Assembly (NCBI GenBank): GCA_014529385.2
Contig: CM043960.1
Coordinates: 28,487,396-28,551,395 of the forward strand
Direction of reading: 5' to 3'
DNA: 64,000 nt
Source: Adiantum capillus-veneris
Taxonomy: Eukaryota > Streptophyta > Polypodiopsida > Polypodiales > Pteridaceae
The notes below the pieces were generated by a model, which did no database searches, was not told the origin of the DNA, and saw nothing but the letters and a program-made list of their open reading frames with translations. Shown one piece after another: positions 34,190 to 46,175 of the stretch. The position numbers were made by a program, and so were the translations under genes. Position 1 is the first letter of the stretch, and the number at the start of each line of letters is the position of its first letter.

Positions 34190-34870
34190 TCTGAGTGAGT
34201 GGTGATGGTTCATCGTCTTCTTCTTCTTCCTCCTCATTCTTCAAATTGGCTTCGAACTAAGCGTTTTGATCTAGGGAAGGTGGTATATTTTTTGCCATTC
34301 CCATAGCATGGTAGGCAATGCGTGTCACGACCTCTGGTGCTCCCGGGTATTTGATACCTTTAGACTTAATGGTGCTCCTCAAAGTATTGAGCACATACAA
34401 GGCATGGTCTATCTACATGGGCAACTTGGTCTTCACAGTAGTAGTGAATGTTGATGCCATTGCATGGTTTGAGCACGTGTACCTTGGTGATCTCTTGGTT
34501 GAGAAGTGATAAGGCATGATCTATCTACATGGCCAACTTGGTCTTCAGAGCAGTACCGAATGCCAATGTCACTACATGGTTTGGTCATGTGTACCCTGGT
34601 GGTCTCTTTGTTGAGAAGTAAAAAGGTTGGTGGAACAGGCAAATGGGTTCCTCAGCTAGCTTATGGATCATCTCTTGGAAGGTGGATGAAGCGGTGTTGT
34701 GGGTGAACACTCCCGTTCTCTTCTTTTCTTTGGATCTCATGGATTCTCCCTCTATGGGCAGCTTGAGAGCCTCGTCCACAATCTTGTTTGAGATATTCAC
34801 TTCAGTTGGTTGGCCAGTAGAGTCAGAGATCTAATCTATCCTATCTTCTTTAATGGAGTTCAGCAACTCA
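34190..34870 (-). pseudogene. Degenerate minus-strand coding remnant of unknown family
   Basis: I do not recognise this protein. A minus-strand frame reads NISNKIVDEALKLPIEGES, FTHNTASSTFQEMIHKL and YTRPNHVVTLAF, then stops, and shifted frames continue with VEDQVAHVDHAL-like and acidic (EEEEEEDDEP) segments. A 112-bp tandem duplication with starts at 34402 and 34514 repeats part of it out of frame. Codon-like order over about 600 bp suggests an old coding sequence, probably from a retrotransposon gag region, but no zinc knuckle or protease motif is visible. Confidence 0.3.
34402..34625. repeat. 112-bp tandem duplication
   Basis: Segments beginning GCATGGTCTATCTACATGG (34402) and GCATGATCTATCTACATGG (34514) align over about 112 bp with scattered differences. 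The period is not a multiple of three, so it shifts the minus-strand frame. Confidence 0.85.
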
Positions 34871-36600
34871 TAAGCTCATTGAAGATCTAATCCATGGGTG
34901 GGCCTCCCGGAGCTCTAGAGCTTAAGCCACATTATACATCTCTTTTGGCATCATTTAGAGCTCCAAATTGGCCGTGGAAGATGGCCACATGATTCTTGTC
35001 CAATAGATCTCTTGCAAAAGTCTTCTTTGCTTCTCTGATTGATTCATCTTCTAGTCGGTACTTTGGAAGCTCTAGAAGCATCTGCTTCTAGGTCTTCTTT
35101 TTTGGTGTCGAGGTTGGTTCTGCATTGATCTTGGAGTCAGTACACCATACACTGACATTAGATGTACTTACACTGGCATAAGCAAAAAATCTCTTATCAA
35201 GCCCCAATTGAGATGTAGGAGATCAATTTCACAATTAAAGCCAAAATAGGTAGCGCCAACGTTTGAATTAGATGGAATCCAAAGAAACAAAATGCAAGCA
35301 TCAAAAAGCTAAATTGGCAAAAAAATTACATAAAAGATAATAAGCTTGCTTATCGCTAAGGCATGATTTTGGCTTCAAAGATGGATTTGGCCTATGGATA
35401 AGGGTTGTAGGCATTGAGAACTTATTGGATTTGAAGTTTACGGAAATTTGGATACATGAATACCTAGTTTGGATCAATTTTTGACTGATAGGTTTTTTAA
35501 AATGATTAAATGTTGGCACAAAATTTTGGAGTTTTCAAGGATGTGCAGGCTTCTGAGGGCATGATGAAATTGATGGCAGTAAGAATTTGCAAATTTGGAC
35601 TCATTTGGCATCAATAGATAATATTATCCACTATGCAATTTTTTCATATTTTCTACATTTTCTTGGCATGGGGTGGTTGTACTTGATGTTCCCGTGGCCC
35701 TGAATACAATTTTGTACTTTCGTGGGTTGGAAGTGATTTCTTTGGGCTAATGTTTGGAATTTGGAACCTCTGTTGCGTTTTTTGATGGTATAATTATGAT
35801 ATGAGTGATTTTTTGTATGTGAGGGGCTTTAGGGCCTTGATGGAACATGTGGATAGGGTGCATGAGGAGAAAATGCCAAGTTGGGTAATTTTTGGGCCTG
35901 AAGATAATAAGCGTGAATAAGCGCGCTTATTATCTATCCTTGCAAAAACTTATCCTATTCAACTTTTAATGTTATACACTTGTCCATCCGATACGTCTAG
36001 TAAGTAGATTTTAGCTTTAATTTGAATTGATTTTGGTCTTTTGAGATTGTTCTCTACCATTGATCCTCTAGCTTTGGCGGTTTTGGTCTCGACGCTTAAT
36101 GATGGTCACTTTTCTTGCATCCAAGCTTGAGGTAGTTTCCATATGTCATGGGGAGTGGCCCTGTCAATTTTGGTACCTTTTGGAGTAGTTTTGAGGCAGT
36201 AGCTAAAAAATGATGCTTTGTGATTGTTTGAGATGACTTCTTCTGTTCGGGATCTTAAATGAGCTTTTCGTTTGGTTCCACCTAGGTACATTGGTTATGA
36301 CACCTATGTGGAAGCCTTCTGTGAAGTCAAAATGTGACTCCAACTCTAGTCCAAATTCCAGCTTATTATCTATAGCACCTAGCCTCGAGTCAAATGGTCA
36401 TATGGGTCATTGGGAATGTTTTATTAGTACTAGCTATGCCCCCCTTCAAGATTAGTCAAGTTTGGTCTACAGATCTTGTCGCTACGGCATGGTCATGTGG
36501 GCATTTTGGGCCAGGAGGGGGCTTCTCCTCAGTGGCTCCCATGGACAGCAATGTACAAGATATCGATAAGACTAGCTCCTTTTCTCGACGGGCTTTCGTG
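34871..36600. other. No gene recognised
   Basis: AT-rich, repeat-like sequence with short ORFs only. One perfect hairpin with 11-bp arms (GATAATAAGCG) and a 10-bp loop lies at 35903-35934. Confidence 0.4.
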
Positions 36601-36956
36601 ACACAAATTTGGCTAGTTTGAACTCTATGCAAGCTTGTTCTGCTTGGCCTTGTTGGGTGTGGTTTCTGCTTGTGACAGTAGTGGACGTGCTCTTCTTCCC
36701 GGATGATGTGGGCACGCAAGGACGAGGTGAAAATTTTCCTTGTGTGGTGGCTCCCTCTCGCAGGTTGGCCTTCTTCTTCTGCTCGGCAATATGCTTTGTG
36801 TTTGTTTTATACTCTACATAAAATCAAGTAATATTGAACTTGAGATTCCATAGCTCGGTGTGACCATGGTTCAATGTGTAATCCTTTTTGGCTATGTTTA
36901 ATATATATAACTCACATAATTTTAACTCACATTATGTGAGTATTGCAAAGAAAAAA
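36601..36956 (+). repeat. Non-LTR retrotransposon 3' end-like segment
   Basis: It ends in a short palindrome ACTCACATTATGTGAGT (36925-36941) followed by TTGC and an A-rich tail. The insertion at 39343-40112 ends the same way. I could not find a clear target duplication for this copy, so its 5' limit is approximate. Confidence 0.4.
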
Positions 36957-37135
36957 AGATAATTTTGGGTCTTAGCCCTTAAAAAATGAGACTTGAGCTA
37001 AATATAAGAGAGAGGACTCCATCGCCACTAGCCCTAAAATCAGACGGATGCAACATCCTTCCAAGGGGCTTTACCCTTCCACAAAGGGCTAGGAAATGCT
37101 AACCTTCAAAAGAATTGTGCAAATTTTGTGTAAGG

Positions 37136-37195
37136 AGTTAGCTTGGTTGGTTGATCATTCGCCCTCCATAACCTTGGTCATGGGTGCGAATACGG
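37136..37195 (+). repeat. tRNA-derived SINE head
   Basis: TTAGCTTGGTTGG at 37138-37150 resembles box A and GGGTGCGAATAC at 37182-37193 resembles box B, at tRNA-like spacing. No tRNA cloverleaf closes. Confidence 0.45.
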
Positions 37196-37482
37196 TCAAG
37201 CGACCTTGGTGTGCTCCATTGTATCACCACACATGGAAAAGTGTGTTCTGCTATAAAAGAGAGAGAGTGTGTGTTTTAGATATGTTTGATTGGTTCCCTG
37301 CCATAAGCATGTGCCTTGAACTCTGCCCTACAGATTCAAACACTGATAACTTGAACTCTAGCACAAGGGTCCAAATTAATTATACAGAGCACTTCTTGCC
37401 CCTCACAAGCCTCTCTCTAGCTGAAGCTAGTGGCATCACCAATCTCCATGTGACTAGAGAGCGGAGGTCTATGCCAGTGTAG

Positions 37483-38046
37483 TCACCACCACACCAGCAG
37501 CCTCTTTGTTGTCCTTCTTTGTGTCACTATCACTACTTTTCTCTTTATGCTTGCTTTTACCTTTGTCCTGTGTAGAATATTTGTCGTTGCCTTTGGATCT
37601 ACAATCCTTGGCCAAGTGACCATGTTGTCCACAATTGTAACAACGGTTCTTGGTCCTCTTTCTCGAATCCGAAGCAGCAAGTGCTTCCCGCCTGTCTTAG
37701 AAATTTGAATTTTGCCTTGAGTTATCAACACAGCAATGAGAAAATAGCTGAGATCATCAAATGTCGATGTGGCAGATGCACAGTTTGAGGGGGAGGATGG
37801 TAGCTCCTTACTAGATCAAATGTGTATAGCCAGGCATTGTTCTGAAACGCTTGACATCAGAGAGCAAGATGGCACTGCTAATGGCTATCGGGGGCTGAAA
37901 CGCTACGATAGAGAGGGGGGGTTTGCCACCACTGTTTTACAACGTTTTAAAACGTTGCTGCAGAGGGAGTGGGATTAGGGTGCTGTGACAAAGAGGTTCT
38001 TCTCCTCCGAGTAGCTCGTCCTCCACCAAAAGTCTTCACCAACACG
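37483..38046 (-). pseudogene. Copia-3 gag C-terminal fragment and leader
   Basis: On the minus strand, near 37650-37600, the translation reads NRCYNCGQHGHLAKDC, a complete CX2CX4HX4C retroviral-type zinc knuckle, then a Lys/Asp/Ser-rich tail (KGKSKHKEKSSDSDTKK). This is the C-terminal end of a Copia-type gag. To the right lie leader sequence and an exact tRNA-Met primer site at 38047-38058. The rest of gag is degenerate or deleted and pol is absent, since sequence to the left is unrelated. The fragment is therefore a 5' remnant of a third Copia element. Confidence 0.65.
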
Positions 38047-38058
38047 GCTCTGATACCA
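38047..38058 (-). promoter_or_regulatory. Copia-3 primer binding site, LTR beginning at 38059
   Basis: The minus strand reads TGGTATCAGAGC, identical to the Copia-1 site, directly beside TGTCAAAGTC at 38059 where the 5' LTR would begin. The outer LTR end is not resolved. A (GA)n tract lies inside it at about 38107-38133. Confidence 0.75.
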
Positions 38059-38101
38059 TGTCAAAGTCGACAATGCAGAAGTGTAGACCAAGGAGAGTGA
38101 G

Positions 38102-38135
<34 letters not shown>

Positions 38136-38139
38136 TCTT

Positions 38140-39323
38140 GAATCAATCAACCTTGGCAATGAATAACTCAATGTGAATACAATGGAGGCAAGGGGTTGCA
38201 TATGTAGTAGCCTAAGTGAATTGCTCTATCCCAACTTTGACAAATAAGTAAAATAAATACCTAAATGCCAAAATAAATAATGGGACCACATTGCACTTGA
38301 GATGCCAAAACTGTAGGTTTTGGTGGTGGTGGGAGGGGGAGAGGGGCAGCTATGGAAAGTAGAGTCGCTCATCGAATTTGAGAAGCATTAGAGATGAGAT
38401 TATAACAAGTGAAAAAATCACGGTGACTTTCTAAAACAATTATAACGTGATAAAATCATTAGGTTGAGTTTAAATAGAATCAGTGTTTGAGAAAGGATTA
38501 CCTCAACTTGTCCTTGAGCCGGTTGAAAATCAAGACTAGTTGATTGAAACCATGGTAAAAGAAAAAAAAATTAATAAAATAATAAAAAAATAATTCAAAA
38601 ATCCTATAAATTCTAAATTTATATTAATATTTCTGATTCGCTTCTTTGTGAAAAAAAAACTCAACTGACGATCGCTTAATAAAAGAGACTTTCCTGAATA
38701 TTGACTAAAATTAAGTTATAGAATATAAAAAAAATCAAACCATGTAAGATAATTAAAATAAATATAAATTAAATAGAACTCATTAATATATATGTGTGTA
38801 TCGATAAGATTTACTAAAATTATGCAAATTATGCAAAGCTAAGCTTCACTTTAACATTCTAGAGCAATAGAATGCAAAAATAAGTCAATACATGTCATGA
38901 TGTAAAACGAAAGTGAAATAAAAAGATCCATTTATTATTTTAAAATTGAAATAACGTCTAAGGTAAGTTTCAATCATCATTCATCACTAAAAACATTGAA
39001 TCACTTTTTTTAAAAAACATTGAAAGTATGACTAACGGAACTCAACTCTAAGGCTTCTTTTATAAAGCCAAAAAGAGAGCCCAAATCGTGGGGTATTGAC
39101 CTCTCACAATTTCTTAAACTTTAAGGATGCCCCAACCCATTTGGAATAGACACTACTCTCGGTAGTGGGGATCTTGAGAAAGGGACCGTGCTCCATGGCA
39201 AGAGATATTTTACTAGGCTTCTTTGTTAAATTACATGCTATGGAAAAGCTGCTAATGAAAAGATCCATAGTATTTTGTGTGAAAACATTGAATGGTTGGC
39301 AGCTGATGAGCCACCTTATTTAA
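38140..39323. other. AT-rich stretch, no gene recognised
   Basis: The left part probably belongs to the Copia-3 LTR. The rest (about 38380-39100) is very AT-rich with A-runs and no coding signal. Confidence 0.4.
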
Positions 39324-39342
39324 GAGGACATCTCATTTTTAG

Positions 39343-40112
39343 TGGGATGTCCTCATTTTTAGTGGCGGATTCACGTCTCTTGTGTGTGGGACCTACATGC
39401 AAGAGGTCGCGGTCGTCTCCAAGGAAGGGGACCCTTGTCAACTATTGCCCACCTCCAAGGGAGGCCACATCGACCTGAAATCTTTTTGGAACTCGAGGTT
39501 GGCAGCACCCCCCTTCTTTGTGGAGGAGAACACTTCCCTGTCTCGCGATTTGCTTTTGGTGTTTGGCTCAACGACGGGATCTTCAGATGTGGCAGGTTTG
39601 TTGATCTTGGCCCCCTCGATAGCTTGTTCAGGTTGTGTTGGTTTGAGCTTGTGGTTCGGAGGTTCTGCGACTGTGGGTCCTTCGAGTTTACGGACTCCGT
39701 CTTTTGATTTGGCTTCTAGGCAGCTTGGTTGGGGCATGGTGATGGCCGTGGCACGTTTATCGGCATGGTGGCAACCCGGTTAGTCGGATGGTGATGGGCA
39801 CTTGGGCCCCGTCCTTGCGACAGTATGTTCGATATGCTAATTATATATGGTCTTTGGACTTGGTGGACATGGCGGGTCGTGGTGGCAACCTCTCGACATG
39901 GTGGCTTCCTCTCGGCCTCGGGTATGCTTTGTATGGTTGATGATGTTTCAAGGTTGTGGCTCCTTGTAAAAGCCAGGACTTTGGTTTTTTTTGTGTGTCA
40001 TTTGGTGGTGTTGTGGCTCGGTACGAGCAGGACTCTGTTTGTAAATTTTTTGACTTTATAATTCATTTCACTCACTAATGTGAGTTTTGCGCGAAAAAGA
40101 AAAAAAAAAAAG
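39343..40112 (+). mobile_element. 5'-truncated non-LTR retroelement with 19-bp target duplication and poly(A) tail
   Basis: The 19-bp sequence GAGGACATCTCATTTTTAG occurs at 39324-39342 and again at 40113-40131. The intervening DNA ends with an A-rich tail (about 40094-40111) preceded by the palindrome ACTCACTAATGTGAGT (40070-40085). A long target duplication, terminal A-tail and short truncated body are the hallmarks of target-primed reverse transcription. ORFs inside have no recognisable reverse transcriptase motif, so this is probably 3' untranslated DNA of a LINE. Confidence 0.85.
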
Positions 40113-40562
40113 GAGGACATCTCATTTTTAGATTTTTATGAATCCAACGGAACTCTCGAATTTTTTGAGACAGATAAACATTTAGATTCCAAGAAAACAA
40201 TACAAAATGTCCACACTCAATTCAACCTTCCAAATTTTGAGAGCCCCATGCTCCCTAGCGCATGGGGGCTCTGTACTCTAGGCACTCACATTGGAGGCCG
40301 AGGTTCCTCAAGCCCCTTTTGCAAGAAACAAGGAAAACAAATGTCAACTATGTCATGGAGTTCTACAAAAGACAAATACAATGCTTAGTAGTTGTTAATT
40401 CCTGGAAGTGTTCTTGCCATGTGGTCTAATTGCTTCCCCAATTCCAAAGCTTTACTAGGGTAAAGGGGTCAGTAAAAAACCCGGGCCCTCTACTACGACT
40501 CGTTGGCCGCTTTTACTAATATGGATTTTCTCTAGTATTAGGATACACTGAAGCCAATGTTG

Positions 40563-40618
40563 GGTTGGTTAGCGTAGGACAAGATTGCATCGTGGCCGGT
40601 AGATCGTGAATTCGAGTC
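40563..40618 (+). repeat. tRNA-derived SINE head
   Basis: GGTTGGTTAGCGTAGG resembles box A and GAATTCGAGTC box B (40608-40618). The spacing fits a tRNA-type internal promoter. It is weaker than the example at 5111. Confidence 0.4.
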
Positions 40619-41217
40619 AATGTGGCGCAATGGTTCAAATTTCAGCCCTCACTGGCTCCTTTTTCACGACCTTTTTTGTTACACATGAAATTTTGTTTGA
40701 CGTCCTGCATATTGTCTGCCTTGCTGTTTGCTAGGTAGCCTTAACCTGGCCCCTCTACCCTAAGGCCTGAAGTGGGAACGAAGAGCACAATTGCTCATTG
40801 GAGGAGGGGCAAAACACTTTACATCCTCGAGGAGGTTCAAGACTTTTGAAAAAAAGTGAAGTTTTCAATATTATTCGGGCCCCCATACTTTGTTTTTTGG
40901 CCTACCCCAAAAGGGGAAGGCCTTAGTGATTTAGTGATGGTTTCCCTTTTTGCTAATGAAAAAGAGGTTTTTTTTTTTTTAATCTACTTTTTTTTAAATC
41001 ACACTTTTTGGCCTGCCCACATGGCTAAGGCCATAGTGTTTTTGTTGGTGAAAAATGTCATATGTATTTTTTATTGTTGTTTAATACACTTTATTTTATT
41101 GGGTGATAAGTTAGTGGGCACTCATTGTAAAGTAGGAACACCATTCACAAGAAAATGATGAAGCACTGAGGCAAGATCCAGGCAATCTCAAGAAACAAGA
41201 AAAGCGGTACAGTGAAC

Positions 41218-41218
<1 letters not shown>

Positions 41219-41292
<74 letters not shown>
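41219..41292. repeat. (GT)37 microsatellite
   Basis: An uninterrupted GT run of about 74 bp. Confidence 0.95.
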
Positions 41293-41293
<1 letters not shown>

Positions 41294-41514
41294 TACGTAG
41301 GATGCCGCACTGAGAGTGGAGAGCACTATGAGCAAGGTAGAGAATTGAGATTGGGTAGACATGTTGGGTGCTCCCCATGATCATGCATGCCTAATGTTGC
41401 TCGAAACCATGGGCGATGTGGATAGAATCACCAAAAAGTCTCAGCCAGAGCCCAGAAGGGAACGCTCAAGAAGACAGAGAACTCAGAGCGCAGAATAGGG
41501 CTGTGGCCACCTGT

Positions 41515-41560
<46 letters not shown>

Positions 41561-41800
41561 GCGTCTGATCAATTTTGAGTAAGCTTTGCTCTTTGTCACT
41601 TTTCTCATCCCTCATTCATGCATGATGATGCGAGGGACTGGAGTCGCAAGGGCAAGCTGCAAGACTTCAGGCAGTGTAAGGGGCTCATGAGTCACGAAAG
41701 CGATAGGAGGGTTGTGAAGCAGGGAGAAGGGACACAAGCAGCAGAGGTGCCGTTTATATTAGCAGGGACTCATGGGAAAAGAAAGGTGCTACCTCTTGTT

Positions 41801-41840
<40 letters not shown>

Positions 41841-41889
41841 AACCGAATTGTCCTTTGGATTCAATCTCACTGTCTACATGCATCTTTCA

Positions 41890-44335
41890 CAACCTAATAA
41901 GGATAGTGGATGAAGATATCTTAAAGACCGCGTTTCGCACAACATTTGGTCTTTATGAATATCTAGTCATGCCTTTTGGCATGACTAATGCACCAGCTAC
42001 TTTCAATCGTCTCATGGAGAAAATTTTTAGACCATATCGTAAATTCACTAGAGTGTTCTTTGATGATATCATCATCTACTCCAAATCTTTGGAGGAACAT
42101 AAGCAACATCTCCAAGTGATTTTTCAAGCCTTGAGGGAAAACAAACTTTTTCTCAACCAAAAGAAAACTGAATTCTTCCTTCAAGAGATTCAATATCTAG
42201 GTCATATTATCTCTCACAATGGTATTCGTATGGATCCATCAAAGTTAGAGGTAATAAAATCATGGCCTAACCCAAGGAATCTACATGAGCTAAGAAGCTT
42301 TATTGGTATGTGTGCATACTATAGACGCTTCATAGCAAAATTCTCTCAAGTAGAAGGACCACTTCACGACTTAACAAAGAAGAACGTTAAGTTTGTATGG
42401 ACTGCTAAGGAGCAAAATGCTTTTGAAAAACTCAAAGAGAAGCTTACTTCCCAACCAGTCCTCGTGCTTCCGAATCTCTCAAAGCCATTTGAGGTCCAAT
42501 GTGATGCGTGTGGTGATTGCCTTGGAGCGGTTTTGCTTCAAGAAGGGCATGCCATAGCATATGAGAGCCGAAGGCTCAATAGTGATGAACGAGTCTTGGG
42601 CATTTATGAGAAAGATCTTTTAGCTGTTCTACATGTCCTAGATACATGGAAGCACTACCTATTGGGGACTCCATTTATCCTACAAACCGACCACCAAAGT
42701 CTCAAGTATTTCATGACGCAAACCAAACTTTCCGACAAACAAATGAGGTGGGCAAATTTTCTTTCGCAATTTAATTTCCATATTGCTCACATAGCTGGTA
42801 AGCACAATCAAGTTGCCGATGCACTTTCACGACGACCAAAAGTTAATGCGGCGTCTATAGCTACTCAAAATGATCTATCCTCTATGATAGATGAGTATGC
42901 TACTGACCCTCACTTTAGAGACATAATGTCAGCCCTTGCTTTGGGGAAGAAAGAGGAACCATTCACCTTGCAGGATGGTTATCTTATCCACGGCAATAGG
43001 CTATGTGTTACCCATTCCCTTCGTGAGAAGGTTATGTATGAATCCCATGCTCCTCCATATGCAGGGCATAGAGGTATTCAACCTACTCTCCGAGGAGTAG
43101 AGACGTATTTCTATTGGCCTACCATGAAAGTGGACATACAAGAGTATGTTTCAAAATGTGTAGTATGCCAAAAGACCAAGTATGATAGAGGGAAGCAACC
43201 TGGATTACTCCAGCCATTGCCTATTCCAAATTCACCATGGGAGAGTATATCCACGGATTTCATCTTTGGATTACCCAAGTTTATCCATGGGAATACAGGA
43301 ATATGGACAATAGTCGACAGGTTTAGCAAGCAAGCACATTTTATTCCTGTCAAAAAGACTATTAAGGCACATCAAATGGAAACTCTCTTCATATCTCAGA
43401 TTTTCAAACACCATGGATTACCCACATCCATCGTGTCAGATAGAGATCCTAGAATGACCAGTAATTTTTGGAAAGGTCTCTTTGAAAATCTAGGAACAAG
43501 ATTGAATTTCTCTTCGGCCTATCACCCACAAACGGATGGCCAAAGTGTGATAGCCAATCTTACGATACTCAATCTACTCAAGACTTATGTAACCGAAGTA
43601 GATCAACGCTCACAATGGGAAAGGTATTTACCTCTAGTAGAGTATGCCTACAATAATACTGTACATACTTCTACGGGGAAAGCACCTTTCGAGATCATAG
43701 AGGGAAGACCTAAAAGTCCCTTGCTACTCAAAGTACATGGGAAGATCTTCGCCGCCGATGAGTATAGCCTTGACCTACAAGAATCTTTTCAAAAGATTAG
43801 GGAGGCTATAGCCATCTCTCAACAAAGGCAAAAAGCTGCTGCTGATAAGCACAGAAGAGCCTTAATGTTCAAAGAAAATGATTGGGTCTTACTCAAGTTT
43901 CCTAAGGCTCCATTAAGGTAAACGACGGGCAAAAATCCTACGGGCCATCAAAAGTATTATGCTAAACTAGCAAAAAGATACTATGGTCCTTTCCAAATCT
44001 TGAAGCCCATTAATGAGACGGCTTATCAACTCAAGTTGCCCAACCATTGGCTTATACACAATGCCTTTCATGTAAGTCTACTTAAACCCTACAAAGGAGA
44101 GCCACCAGCTGAACCAATTATTGAAGACCCTCCCAAAGTTGAAGACCAAGAAGAGGTGCTACAACCCGAAGCTGTCCTTCGGCATGAAGACAAGGTACTA
44201 CGACATGGTAAGATAATCCAACGGTATCTTATTAAGTTCAAAAATTATCCTTTTGAAGATGCTAGATGGATGCAAGGAGTACAACTTAAGGATAGTATGA
44301 ACCTTGTCAATGCTTACAATGCTACATTAGAGTAA
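41890..44335 (+). pseudogene. pol: Gypsy-1 pol: partial reverse transcriptase, RNase H, integrase and chromodomain
   Basis: Reverse transcriptase shows LVMPFGMTNAPATFNRLM and the catalytic VFFDDIIIYS. RNase H shows the start FEVQCDACGDCLGAVL and DHQSLKYF. Integrase has an HHCC finger (YAGHRGIQPT...CVVCQ) and the D,D35E residues in STDFIFGLP, IVSDRDPRM and HPQTDGQS, where the expected catalytic Glu position is altered to SVIANL-type sequence. TAA at 43919-43921 interrupts the frame after PKAPLR, then the same frame continues to 44335 with GPFQILKPI and a chromodomain-like end (IIQRYLIKFKNYPFEDARW). Chromodomains steer integration to heterochromatin. The missing 5' half and the stop make it dead. 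Confidence 0.92.
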
Positions 44336-44695
44336 GCAAATGTACAAATTTCTTTTAAATGACTCATGTTTTTGTCTTATATGACTAGTCCTCTTTTTAA
44401 TTGTGCACAAATTTAACTAGTATGCATGCTTAGAATCATGTTTGTGATGACGACGTCTCTCAAACACCAAGTAGAATTTGTCACTCTACTTTGGGAGAAT
44501 GAAATGGACTAAAGAGCAGACATGCTTGCGGCAGCTATGTCTCCCAAGCACCAAATGGATTACTCATCCATCTTGGAAAGATGTCGTAGGGTAAAAAAGG
44601 GATCCTCTACCCGCTAAGTATGATTGACTAATAACTAAGGCTTTATCTCTTCTACCTCATAGTCGAGGACGACTATGATTTCAAGAGAGAGGTAA
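44336..44695 (+). other. Gypsy-1 3' spacer with polypurine tract
   Basis: Non-coding spacer between the pol stop and the LTR, ending in the purine tract AAGAGAGAGG at about 44683-44692. Confidence 0.6.
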
Positions 44696-46175
44696 TGTCA
44701 TAAAATCTAATATCTAACCAACCCAAATGATTTTCTCATATTAAATTGATCACTTAATGTGGGAGAATAAACGGGAACAAGTGTTAAGATATAGATATGT
44801 GCTTATAGATCTATCTCAACACGGGGCCAATAGTAAAGGGGCCCAAATGGGAGATGGTCTATCAAGAGCAAGGCTAACCAATGGAGCATAAGACCTTAGG
44901 GTTAGCTTCATTGAAGACCTCCAATAATGTGTGTAAAAGTCCTTTGACCTTAGGTAAGCTAGGGCTGAGCTTGAGGTGGGAACCCGGCCCAAGCTCAAGG
45001 TGCTTGTCGTGCTTGAGGTGCTTGTCCTACTTCAAGTGCTTTGTCATGCTTGATGACTAAGGTGCTTGAGCTCCTAAAGTCAAAAGCATCCCTACAAGAG
45101 GGGGGGCGAGCCCTCTTCCTAGGGATTAGAGAGAGAGAACACACACTCACACTCACAAGGGAAGCCCCAGCTTGAAGAGGCAGCAAGGACACATGTCAGG
45201 TCCCTACCCATGCTACCTTCATGTGTTGCTTGAAGCCTATTGGCTAGGCTTCAAAGGGGTCCAATGATAAATTACTTGAATTATCTAATTGATTTTGCAT
45301 TTATCAAGTCCTCTCTCTCAAAGGGGAAAGGGGGACACTTGTCCCAAGGCTACCCATGTTGCTTGTAATGGCTCCTACTTGTGATTGGCTAGGCCTGGAG
45401 GGGTCCAATGAGCTTCAAGCATGAGCTACAAGGGGGGGTCGACCCAAGCAATCTAGGGGGGTGCTTAGGGGGTATACTCACCCACACACACTCACAAGCA
45501 CTCTCATTGTGTACTATGCAAAGTGCAAGAGCTCCCTCTTCTTCTCCAAGCAAGTAGAGGTTGAGAGCCTACACCAACACTCTTGGCTATGGAGTGCAAA
45601 TCCAACCAAGAGCCATGCTTCAATGCTTAAGCTTGCCATCTCCTTCTTCTTTATTACTATGCTATTATGTATGCTAGCAACAAGAGTATGATAAGTGAGG
45701 AACTAATTCTTTCTCCTACGAAATGTTTCTTCTTCCTCTTCCCTACCCTCATTCCCTGCTAGCTCTCTCCACCTTTGAAGGTGTTTGAGGTCTTGGGACT
45801 GAGGCTTGGGATAGTTAAGGCTTTCTTCAAGTTTATGTTATGTTTGTGATGCATGAAGCCTTCCATCTTCATGGCATCACCTAGGTCACAAGGAACACAA
45901 AGACTGTATTGTAACAAGTCTCTCTTTATGGGAAAAATCATAATACAAATGCCTATTGGAGGGGGGACTGGCTCCACATAAATCCGGTCCTCAATTGTTG
46001 TCATGTTCTCTAAACTCTCTCTCTTGCAAAAGTATTGTCTATGCCAAGTTAACTAATTGCTATGATTATGTTGCTATCTTCAATTATGTCAACCCGCTAT
46101 GCTCACAAAATCATTTCTTGAAAGTACTCTCATTAAATTCCGCTACTCTCACATATTAAGGCAAATTCCATTACA
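44696..46175 (+). repeat. Gypsy-1 3' LTR (outer end approximate)
   Basis: Begins TGTCATAAAATC after the polypurine tract. The interior includes CTTGAGGTGCTTGTC-type repeats near 45000 and CT-rich DNA. No partner LTR exists for comparison, so the end near 46175 (ATTACA) is a guess. Confidence 0.5.

Larger units (their letters stand above)
40132..41600. other. Repeat-rich stretch without a gene
   Basis: Contains a SINE-like head (40563-40618), two imperfect copies of a TTTTTTGGCCTRCCC...GGCC(T/A)TAGTG segment near 40890 and 41008, a (GT)37 tract at 41219-41292 and a (GA)19 tract at 41520-41557. No coding signal. Confidence 0.5.
41840..46175 (+). mobile_element. Chromodomain Gypsy retrotransposon (Gypsy-1), 5'-truncated
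   Basis: Only the 3' two-thirds of pol, the spacer and one LTR remain. The reverse transcriptase starts abruptly near 41890, about 50 bp after a (GA)n tract at 41803-41838; gag, protease and the N-terminal reverse transcriptase are absent. Domain order is reverse transcriptase, RNase H, integrase, chromodomain, which defines plant chromoviruses. A purine tract AAGAGAGAGG precedes TGTCATAAAATC at 44696, taken as the LTR start. The LTR outer end is uncertain and is placed near 46175 because Gypsy-2-type sequence begins about there. Confidence 0.85.

Noticed and set aside
37096-37482. 128-codon plus-strand ORF
   Set aside because: It overlaps the SINE head and shows no domain; composition is not protein-like.
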